Of a stretch of 64,000 nucleotides of DNA, positions 57,476 to 64,000 are shown piece by piece. Location of the stretch: NCBI GenBank assembly GCA_965232285.1, contig CBDDPL010000004.1:4340001-4404000 (forward strand), written 5' to 3'. The translations under genes and the position numbers were made by a program. The stretch's first letter is position 1, and every line of letters starts with the position of its first letter. A model generated the notes under the pieces. It was not told where the DNA came from and made no database searches. It saw nothing but the letters and a program-made list of their open reading frames with translations. The DNA is from Denitrobaculum sp965232285 (GTDB lineage Bacteria > Pseudomonadota > Alphaproteobacteria > Kiloniellales > Kiloniellaceae).

Positions 57476-58912
57476 TTAAACCACCATGAGTTCGGCGAGG
57501 CGCTCCAGCACTGCCGCGTCGCGGTAGAGGCCGAGGGAAGCCGAAAAGTGACCCTGATGGCGCCGGAAGACATTGTCCTCGGGAACCCGCCAGCGTTTCA
57601 ACAGGCTTTCGCCGCCGGCCACCGGCGTCAGGTCATCGGCCCGGCCCAACAGCACCGCGATGTGATCCGGCGCCATGACCGGCTCCCCGTGGGGCTCCAG
57701 CAAGGGCGTCCAGCGGGCCAGTTCGGTTTCCGTCCATCCCGCCGCCGCGAAACGCCGCGGCATTTCAAGAAGACGCGCCATACTGCCGCGCAACGCGATA
57801 TCCAGCATATCTTCGCTGGTGGTCACCAACAGAAGGTGGTCCGGGCGCTGCGCCTCGGGCCAGTTCCTGGCGCGGGTGGCAACGAGCTGCGCCGTCAGCG
57901 CCCCGAGGCTCAGGCCACCGACCGCTACCCGAGACGCCCCGTTGCGACGCGCCCATTCGATCAGCAACGCAGCCTCCCGAACCGCCGCATGAAACAGCTC
58001 GATAAAGCCAAGCGGGCCTTGCGCAATGGCGGGCTCACCACCGAAAAAGCCTTCGGCCCGGCGATGTCCGTGCCAGGGCGCCTCCGGGCGGATCACCCGA
58101 AAACCCCTTGCCGTCAGCATATTCACCGGATCGGTCATCTCGCCCCAGAGGTCCGTTTCCATACCGATGCCGTGAAGAAAAATCAGGCAGGGAGCATTCG
58201 CGCCCCCCTCGGCAGGTTCATAGACTTTGGCCCAGGCCCGCCTTTCTCCGGTTTGCTGAGAGCCGTCGATCACCGCCTGGCTGGGCGCAGGAAAACGCAA
58301 CCAATATTGCCGATAGGGACCTTGGTCGCCCCAGTCGCCACGAAGCACGCGGGACGATTCAAACGCAGAGTACTCCGGCGCTTCAAAGGCATGATTTTCG
58401 CCCTCCAAACGCCTCTCATGCCGCTGTGCGACCAGATCAGGCGCCGGAATCGACCAGCGCAGCTTCGGAAAGCTTCGGCGCCAGGGCAAAAAGGCCTTGC
58501 GCTGAAGCATCCGGGCCTTTGAGGAGCGCTGGCGTTCAAGCTCCCTCTCCACAAGCACGGCATCAGAAGTCACCGCCTCCCCGAAGGCCGCCGTCTCCCA
58601 CTGCCGCTGCGCCGCCTGATAAGCGTGATCGGCCGTGAGGGTTTGCTCCAGCGCTTTCATCAGCCCGCGAGACGCAGAGAGTTTTCGCCCGAGCACCGCA
58701 TTGAAGCTCTGGAGATCACCGTCGGCCTCCAGCGCCGCCGCCCAGGCACGGGACAGAGGGAAATACCAGTTGACGACAGCCCGGACACCACACCAGTCGT
58801 ACCAGGGCCGCAGCAGGAGCCTTCCCTGCAAACCCTTGAAGACTTTGACGACGTTTGGCTGCGGAAGACGCGCCACGGACATATCGCCACCGGGAGGCAC
58901 TGGCGCGGTCAC
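57476..58912 (-). CDS. Alpha/beta-hydrolase fold protein, tandem paralogue 2
   Basis: A paralogue of the preceding gene, about 478 residues, with matching LLRPWYDWCGVRAVVNWYFP, FLHGIGMETDLWGEMTDP, AVGGLSLGALTAQLVA, GRADDLTPVAGG and GHFSASLG. Candidate starts are TTG 58918, GTG 58912 (AGGA 8 nt upstream) and ATG 58882; GTG 58912 is chosen on spacing. The two copies lie in the same direction, 245 bp apart, and look like an old tandem duplication. Function unknown. Confidence 0.78.
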   Translation of the reverse strand: MTAPVPPGGDMSVARLPQPNVVKVFKGLQGRLLLRPWYDWCGVRAVVNWYFPLSRAWAAALEADGDLQSFNAVLGRKLSASRGLMKALEQTLTADHAYQAAQRQWETAAFGEAVTSDAVLVERELERQRSSKARMLQRKAFLPWRRSFPKLRWSIPAPDLVAQRHERRLEGENHAFEAPEYSAFESSRVLRGDWGDQGPYRQYWLRFPAPSQAVIDGSQQTGERRAWAKVYEPAEGGANAPCLIFLHGIGMETDLWGEMTDPVNMLTARGFRVIRPEAPWHGHRRAEGFFGGEPAIAQGPLGFIELFHAAVREAALLIEWARRNGASRVAVGGLSLGALTAQLVATRARNWPEAQRPDHLLLVTTSEDMLDIALRGSMARLLEMPRRFAAAGWTETELARWTPLLEPHGEPVMAPDHIAVLLGRADDLTPVAGGESLLKRWRVPEDNVFRRHQGHFSASLGLYRDAAVLERLAELMVV

Positions 58913-59060
58913 AGGCAATATCCTAAGATGGAGTTCACGTCGGCCATGTTTAAAACGACCGGGCGATCGTCAGGTCGAGCTTCACAAACATGTCACCACC
59001 GAAATTCACCCGTGTCGCTATGATCCGGGCTCTTGATCGTACATTACAGGACGGATTGCA

Positions 59061-59522
59061 ATGCTCCGATTTTTTCTCGCTGCGGCCTTTTCTCTCGCCA
59101 TCGCCACGTCTGGCAGTCTCTCGGCCGTCGCCGAAAACGGCATGATCGTGAAGGAAAGCAACCGATCCGTCACCGAGACGATCAGCCTGCTGGAAAAGAC
59201 CCTGAAATCGAAGGGCATTACGATTTTTGCCCGGGTCGACCATGCCGCGGGTGCTTCCAAAGTCGATCTGTCCCTGCGACCCACAGAGCTGCTGATTTTC
59301 GGCAACCCGAAGCTCGGAACGCCACTTATGCAGAGCAATCAGACGGCGGGCGTGGACCTACCTCTTAAGGCGCTTGCCTATGAGGATGCAGAGGGGAAAG
59401 TCTATCTCGTCTACAATGACCCGCAGTATCTTAGCGAGCGGCACGGGCTGGGCGAGAAAGCCAAGGTGCTTGAGAAAATATCGGGCGCCTTGTCGAAGTT
59501 CACTGACATCGCGACGAAGTAA
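59061..59522 (+). CDS. DUF302 family secreted protein
   Basis: A 153-residue protein with a signal peptide (cleavage near AVA/ENG) and a DUF302 body: SVTETISLLEKTLKSKGITI, FARVDHAAGA, LRPTELLIFGNPKLGTPLMQ and LKALAYEDAEGKVYLVYNDP. Periplasmic; the fold resembles small ligand-binding domains, but no activity is established. CAGGACGG precedes the ATG. Confidence 0.88.
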   Translation: MLRFFLAAAFSLAIATSGSLSAVAENGMIVKESNRSVTETISLLEKTLKSKGITIFARVDHAAGASKVDLSLRPTELLIFGNPKLGTPLMQSNQTAGVDLPLKALAYEDAEGKVYLVYNDPQYLSERHGLGEKAKVLEKISGALSKFTDIATK

Positions 59523-59758
59523 AGACTTTCGGAGCACAGCTTCCGATCCAAAAGAATACAAACCAGTCCGAGCAAAAACGCTGTAGCAGCACCTCAAATT
59601 CGAGTGCTTACAAATAAATTGACCTTGTGCAAAAGCAGCAACCACTCTGAGTTGCCAGTTTTTGCTTCCCAAGGCGCGCCATATACGAAAGACTGAGGTC
59701 TTTGAATTTCGCGGCGCAGGCGCAGAGCCTGGTCATTAGGCATTCTTTCGGTCGCTTC

Positions 59759-61981
59759 ATGTCGGGCTTTCTTAGATTGAGGTATCTGCTGGCAGCCGCC
59801 TTCACCCTGGTGGCGACGGTACCTGTTCTTCTGCTCGGCTTTTGGGTCGAGAAAAACGCCCTGCCGAACGAAATTGAATCGGCGACCGAAAAACACCTGC
59901 TGCTCGCCGAGAACATCACCTCGAGCCTTGATCATTACCTCTTCGACGTCGAAGCAGCCTTTGACTATTTCATCGAGGCCGCGCGCGATGGGCGTCGGTC
60001 CACTGCCCTCTCGGCTTTCGCGGAACGGCTTGGCTACAACGAGTTTTTCGTTTTGTCGGAAGGACAGGTTCTTTACGACCTGATGCCGGACGATGAGCTT
60101 GCGGCGAGTAGAGCCGCCTTCTTTGAAACGCAGGGCCGCGCCCTGCTAACGGCATCGTCCGCGCGGATGACCGGCCTGTATTTCAGCGGGGTCGCGGCAA
60201 GCGCTCGCGGAGAGCCAGCCATCTACCTCGCAAAAGCGCTGGCCAACGACACTCTGGCGGTCGGCGAGCTCTCGACGGACTACCTGGTCAAGGTTCAACA
60301 GTCGATTGTCTTCGGCGAGAAGGGGCATGCGGCAATCGTCGACGGATCGGGCCGCATCATCGCCCATCCAAATGATGACTGGCGCCTGGAGATGCGAGAT
60401 CTCTCACAGCTCGAACCGGTTCAGCGCATGATGAAGGGCGAAACAGGGGTTGCCCACTTCCATTCGCCGGCACTCAATGCTGAGATGATTTCGGGCTTTT
60501 CCGTGGCCAAGTCAGCCGGCTGGGGCGTGATGGTGCCGCAGCCGATCAGCGAGATCACGAGCCAGACCGATAAGGTCCGGCATGCAGTCCTTGCCATTGT
60601 AGCCGTCGGCCTGGCCGCCGCCGCCGTGCTCGGCTGGACCCTCTCCGGCCTGCTCACGCGGCCGGTCGAAGCCGTGGTCCGTGCTGCACAGGACTTTGCA
60701 GCCGGCAATCGCGACCGGCGCGTGCCGCAGCTCCCGCAACTGGCGCCCGCCGAGGTCAAAAGCCTGTCCCAGGGCTTCAACGCGATGGCCCAGCAAATTC
60801 AGGACGATCATAGCGCGCTCGCGGAACGGACGCGCCAGGAAAGTATGGAACGCCTGGGGACGATCGCGGCGAACATTCCCGGACTGCTGTACCGGCGGGT
60901 CCGTACAGCAGAGGGTGAAACCAGCTATCCCTTCCTGCGCACCGGCGCCCGCAACGAATTCGACCTCCCGCTCGACGGACATCGGCCGGCGATCGAAGAC
61001 CTGACCGAGATCGTCCATCCGCAGGACATTTCATCCCTCGCCTGGACGATCGATAAATCAGCCGACCGGCTCGACCCTCATACGCATGAGTTCCGTATCG
61101 TCGGTCAGTCCGGAGAGGCGCGCTGGGCCCGATCCTTTGGTATCCCGCGCCAAAAGGACAACGGCGATGTGGTCTGGGACGGCGTCATCGTGGATATCAG
61201 CGAGACCAAGAAAGTCGAACAGGCTCTGCTGGAGGCCAAGGAAGAAGCAGAAAACGCCAACCGGGCGAAGAGCGAGTTTCTCGCCAATATGAGCCACGAA
61301 CTGCGGACCCCGATGAATGCCATCCTCGGCTTCTCTGAGGCCATGCAGCTTGAACTGTTCGGCCAACTGTCGCCGACCTATAAGGATTACTCTGACAATA
61401 TTCACAGCAGCGCCGAGCACCTCCTGAGCCTGATCAACGATCTGCTGGATCTCTCCAAGGTCGAGGCCGGCAAGTTCGAGCTCGATATCGAAGAGATCTC
61501 GATCAGACGTTTCGTGGATGAAGTCCACAAGCTGATGGAGCCCAAACTGACCGCCGGCCGCCTCCATTTCGTGAACGCGGTTCCGCTGGACTTTCCGCTT
61601 CTCTGCGCGGACCGGCGCGCGCTCAAGCAGATGCTGCTTAACCTCGTCTCCAACGCGGTCAAATTCACGCCACCAAAGGGACGGGTCGAGGTGACGGGGA
61701 AGCTGGAGCACGACGGGACACTTCGGATAGGCGTGTCGGACACAGGCGTCGGCATTGCCCCTGGTGATATCAAGACGGTGATGGAGCCCTTCGGTCAGGT
61801 CAGCAAGGGCCTGGAACGCGCCAATCCGGGAACCGGCCTGGGTCTGCCACTGAGCCGTTCTCTGATCGAACGCCATGGCGGCGAACTGAAACTCTACAGC
61901 CTGCCCGGCAAGGGTACGACGGTCGAACTGGTCTTTCCCCGGCACCGGGTGCACCCGGTCACCGATTTGCTCCAGGCCTAG
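59759..61981 (+). CDS. Membrane sensor histidine kinase (Cache-HAMP-PAS)
   Basis: A 740-residue kinase: TM1 (LRYLLAAAFTLVATVPVLLL), periplasmic dCache-like sensor (about 30-285), TM2 (AVLAIVAVGLAAAAVLGW), HAMP, a PAS-like domain (about 370-500, beginning LGTIAANIPGLLYRR), HisKA (MSHELRTPMNAILGF) and HATPase (NLVSNAVKFTPPKG, NPGTGLGLPLSRSLIERHGG). The ATG at 59759 is preferred to a TTG at 59702. Its TAG stop is part of the CTAG target of the IS element that starts at the next base, so the gene itself is intact. No response regulator is adjacent. Confidence 0.91.
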   Translation: MSGFLRLRYLLAAAFTLVATVPVLLLGFWVEKNALPNEIESATEKHLLLAENITSSLDHYLFDVEAAFDYFIEAARDGRRSTALSAFAERLGYNEFFVLSEGQVLYDLMPDDELAASRAAFFETQGRALLTASSARMTGLYFSGVAASARGEPAIYLAKALANDTLAVGELSTDYLVKVQQSIVFGEKGHAAIVDGSGRIIAHPNDDWRLEMRDLSQLEPVQRMMKGETGVAHFHSPALNAEMISGFSVAKSAGWGVMVPQPISEITSQTDKVRHAVLAIVAVGLAAAAVLGWTLSGLLTRPVEAVVRAAQDFAAGNRDRRVPQLPQLAPAEVKSLSQGFNAMAQQIQDDHSALAERTRQESMERLGTIAANIPGLLYRRVRTAEGETSYPFLRTGARNEFDLPLDGHRPAIEDLTEIVHPQDISSLAWTIDKSADRLDPHTHEFRIVGQSGEARWARSFGIPRQKDNGDVVWDGVIVDISETKKVEQALLEAKEEAENANRAKSEFLANMSHELRTPMNAILGFSEAMQLELFGQLSPTYKDYSDNIHSSAEHLLSLINDLLDLSKVEAGKFELDIEEISIRRFVDEVHKLMEPKLTAGRLHFVNAVPLDFPLLCADRRALKQMLLNLVSNAVKFTPPKGRVEVTGKLEHDGTLRIGVSDTGVGIAPGDIKTVMEPFGQVSKGLERANPGTGLGLPLSRSLIERHGGELKLYSLPGKGTTVELVFPRHRVHPVTDLLQA

Positions 61982-62844
61982 GTTCAATCGACATTCATGA
62001 TTCCCTTTTTTTGTGATGTGTGATTCATGGGTTTCCAGGTTTGAATATCTGGGGCCCGGCGATGGCGAAACCTAAGCGATATGAAGTGAGCGCTGCTCAG
62101 TGGCGTCGGATTGAAGGACTTTTACCTGGAAAGCCCGGTGATCCCGGCCGCAGCGGCACAGACAACCTGCGCTTCGTCAACGGCGTCCTTTGGGTACTGC
62201 GCTCAGGCGCGCACTGGCACGACCTGCCGGAGCGCTACGGCAAGTGGAAGACAGTTCATAAGCGCTTCTCCCGCTGGGCCGAGGCCGGCGTCTGGGAGCG
62301 CGTCTTCGAACACCTCATCGACGATCCTGACAACGACTACATCTCGCTCGATTCCAGTCTCGTGCGTGCTCACCAGCAGGCAGCCACCGGCAAGGGTGGC
62401 GGCCAAAAAGGGGGGACCAGGCTCTGGGGCGTTCCCGAGGAGGACTGACAACCAAGATCCATATGGCCGTTGACGCTCTCGGCCGGCCTCTGCGCCTCAT
62501 CCTCACGCCCGGTCAACGAGGAGATGCACCTCTTGCACAGGCCTTGCTCGAAGGGCTGTCGCCGCGCCGGGTACTGGCTGACAAGGCCTATGATTCAAAC
62601 GCCTTGCGCACACTGATCGCAGACATCGGCGCAGAAGCGGTCATACCTTCTAACCCTACGAGAAAGCGTCCAATCCCGTACGATTTCCAGGCCTACAAGA
62701 CCCGAAACACCGTCGAACGATGTTTCAACAAGCTCAAACACTTCAGGCGCATCGCAACTCGGTTCGACAGACGCGCAAGACACTTTCTAAGCTTCATACA
62801 TATCGCTGCTGCAATACTATGGATGCGATGAATGTCGATTCAGC
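61982..62844 (+). mobile_element. IS5-family (IS427-like) insertion sequence
   Basis: An 863-bp element. Ends GTTCAATCGACATTCAT (61982-61998) and the reverse complement of the right end (GCTGAATCGACATTCAT) match at 15 of 17 bases. CTAG flanks both sides (61978-61981 and 62845-62848), a 4-bp target duplication of the IS427 type. One transposase in two overlapping frames. No internal passenger gene. Confidence 0.88.
62062..62831 (+). CDS. IS5-family transposase in two frames (frameshift)
   Basis: The first frame (62062-62448) gives MAKPKRYEVSAAQWRRIEGL with DLPERYGKWKTVHKRFSRW and ends in a stop; the second frame continues as QALGRSRGGLTTKIHMAVDA (from 62418) through KAYDSNALR and ERCFNKLKHFRRIATRFDR to 62831, the DDE-family C-terminal half. 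The overlap contains an A5G6 run (62405-62415), so a -1 slip on the G run restores a full IS427-type transposase. It is either programmed frameshifting, common in this group, or an inactivating mutation. Confidence 0.85.
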
Positions 62845-63032
62845 CTAGAGTGGATTCACGTCTACGCCAGATCGCCTGCGGCAATTCCGTCTCAACTTGA
62901 TCTGATCCAGCTTCGCCTGGAAGCCAAGCTGGCCGTCATCTTCTGCCGCCATGATGATCCATATCAAGGAATGCCGGGCCAAGCTGTGAAAAGCTGTCCG
63001 GACTAAAGTTCGTACCGGCTGGAGGCCGTAAG

Positions 63033-63422
63033 ATGTCTGCCCACGATCTGATCATGCAAATTGGCCGCACCGCCCGCCGTCGAATGCGGCAAATGCGGGA
63101 GCTTCGGCAGATTTCGCAGATGGAAGCCCGCCAGTTCGGGGATCTTGCGCTGACCCGCTCAGACCTCATGACCCTTGCGGGCGGCACGGTGGATGCCAGG
63201 GAACGTCTTGAGAAAACGGCAGAAAAACTGGGGATTCCAGCAATAGACCTCAGGCGGGAACGCTGGCGGGCCCTGGATATGGCACGCGCCTGCGCCAACT
63301 GTGAAAGGCGTGGGCTTTGCCGGCGATGGCAGGCTGGCGAGGGAAACCGCGAGGATTATCGCCTCTTTTGTCCAAATGCCGCCGACTTTGCCGAACTGGA
63401 CGCCGAATCGAAGCTTAACTGA
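63033..63422 (+). CDS. DUF6455 family protein
   Basis: A 129-residue cytoplasmic protein with a helical N-terminus rich in Arg and Met (RRRMRQMRELRQISQM) and a cysteine-containing C-terminal part, CANCERRGLCRRW and LFCPNA. GGAGG lies upstream of the ATG. The four-cysteine pattern suggests metal binding or a thiol role. It is convergent with a second member of the same family (10-bp gap). Confidence 0.8.
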   Translation: MSAHDLIMQIGRTARRRMRQMRELRQISQMEARQFGDLALTRSDLMTLAGGTVDARERLEKTAEKLGIPAIDLRRERWRALDMARACANCERRGLCRRWQAGEGNREDYRLFCPNAADFAELDAESKLN

Positions 63423-63431
63423 CGTATTCAG

Positions 63432-63686
63432 TCAAAAATCGGCGCGCAAATTCCGGATACGTGGGGCGTTGGGGCAGAATTCCGGCGGGTCCGCGTGCCG
63501 GCGGCCTTCCGCAAGCCAGGCCCGGCATTTCGCCGTATCCTGGCAGCCGGCGCAGGCAACCACAGCACTCTTGAGCTTCCCCTCCAGCGACCAGTCGAAC
63601 TTCCCGGCTTCAGTCAGGGCATCCGTTTGCGCGAACATTTCACCCATCAGCTCTGCGCGTTCGCCCAACCTTTTGAACAAACCCAT
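63432..63686 (-). CDS. DUF6455 family protein (second copy)
   Basis: An 84-residue protein from the ATG at 63686, with GGGAGA 6 nt upstream. It reads MGLFKRLGERAELMGEMFAQ and has CAGCQDTAKCRAWL and FCPNA, the same cysteine pattern as the opposite gene. An in-frame start 24 codons earlier exists but has no ribosome site. Convergent paralogues, function unknown. Confidence 0.8.
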   Translation of the reverse strand: MGLFKRLGERAELMGEMFAQTDALTEAGKFDWSLEGKLKSAVVACAGCQDTAKCRAWLAEGRRHADPPEFCPNAPRIRNLRADF

Positions 63687-63779
63687 CGCTTCTCTCCCGG
63701 CAGTTTGAGCTTTGGGAGCTTGCGGGGAGGTTGCTAAGGGCGCATTGATCTGGGTCAAGCGCTCACGGGCGCTTGCAAA

Positions 63780-64000
63780 CTATGCGCTGGCGTTAGGTGA
63801 AAGCCCCATGTTCCAGAAGCCGATTTCAAGACGGGTGGCGGAACCGAAGGTGCGTACCAGGGAGCTCCAGCGGCCCGAACGATGCGGGTCACCCCCGATC
63901 CGCGTCGAGGTCACCCGGTCCAATTGGGCCAAAGCGGAGACGACCACCGACTGGTAATCCTCGCCGGCGTAGGTCTCGATCCAGTCACGGTAGGGATTCT
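63780..64000 (-). CDS. TenA/thiaminase II-like protein, partial
   Basis: The C-terminal 73 residues of a gene whose start is beyond the right edge. The visible part reads NPYRDWIETYAGEDYQSVVV and ends RLEIGFWNMGLSPNASA, matching the C-terminal part of TenA-type aminopyrimidine aminohydrolases. These salvage pyrimidine moieties of thiamine. The call rests on a short piece. Confidence 0.7.
   Translation of the reverse strand, partial: NPYRDWIETYAGEDYQSVVVSALAQLDRVTSTRIGGDPHRSGRWSSLVRTFGSATRLEIGFWNMGLSPNASA

Noticed and set aside
1..64000. tRNA, rRNA, CRISPR arrays, prophage structural genes
   Set aside because: None seen on reading both strands. No tandem spaced repeats of CRISPR type and no cloverleaf-like element was found; a dedicated scan was not possible.

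Overview
The window reads as a chromosomal segment of a GC-rich alphaproteobacterium, probably a marine or saline Rhodospirillales/Kiloniellales-type organism. This is inference from gene content: TRAP and RbsABC-type transporters, a D-3-hydroxybutyrate dehydrogenase, a bufferin cluster, the four-gene ligase-associated repair set, a CIO-type cytochrome bd oxidase and DUF6455 proteins. I found no rRNA, tRNA or CRISPR array. Most genes are GC-rich and tightly packed. The exceptions are lower-GC patches at about 13.8-15.2 kb, 41.2-43.4 kb and 51.2-52.0 kb, plus an IS element at 62.0-62.8 kb.

Layout. 1-6.1 kb: a divergent sugar-acid locus with a 2-hydroxyacid dehydrogenase facing gluconate 5-dehydrogenase, gluconokinase and an RbsABC-type ABC transporter. 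Two copies of a LacI-family operator sit between them, and the operon ends in a clear terminator. 6.1-12.5 kb: LysR and IclR regulators, a TRAP permease with a TAXI receptor, and a sulfatase-like hydrolase with an altered active-site motif, possibly an uptake-plus-hydrolysis unit under IclR control. 12.4-21.4 kb: an MFS exporter, a low-GC pair of exported proteins sharing a motif, a GNAT, an agmatinase-family enzyme, DUF6886, a phosphatase, an F420-reductase-like oxidoreductase with a divergent LysR, and BdhA. 21.6-24.5 kb: a hemolysin-III protein, a MITE-like inverted-repeat element, a class III nucleotide cyclase and a secreted ricin-like protein. 24.5-26.5 kb: a bufferin (copper-binding RiPP) cluster bufA-bufB-bufC.

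26.6-35.3 kb: a chemoreceptor, an overlapping three-gene envelope operon of unknown function, a PEP-CTERM protein and a hybrid histidine kinase. 35.3-41.1 kb: two divergent repair operons, pdeM-lhr and exonuclease-ligase. 41.2-47.9 kb: a 722-residue orphan, a glutathione peroxidase, a DCC-family protein, a decayed nei fragment, a DUF4157 toxin-like protein with a small downstream partner, and an intact Nei-type glycosylase. 47.9-55.8 kb: a quinone-reductase-like MDR, a SulP transporter, cydA-cydB plus a 41-residue DUF2474 gene, and mnmA. 55.8-64 kb: two tandem paralogous hydrolases, DUF302, a sensor kinase whose 3' end borders an IS5-family insertion, two convergent DUF6455 genes and the 3' end of a TenA-like gene.

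The most distinctive items are the bufferin cluster, the DUF4157 polymorphic-toxin-like protein, the unknown three-gene envelope operon, the low-GC SPNV-motif pair, the sulfatase lacking the CxPxR proline, and the MITE-like element.
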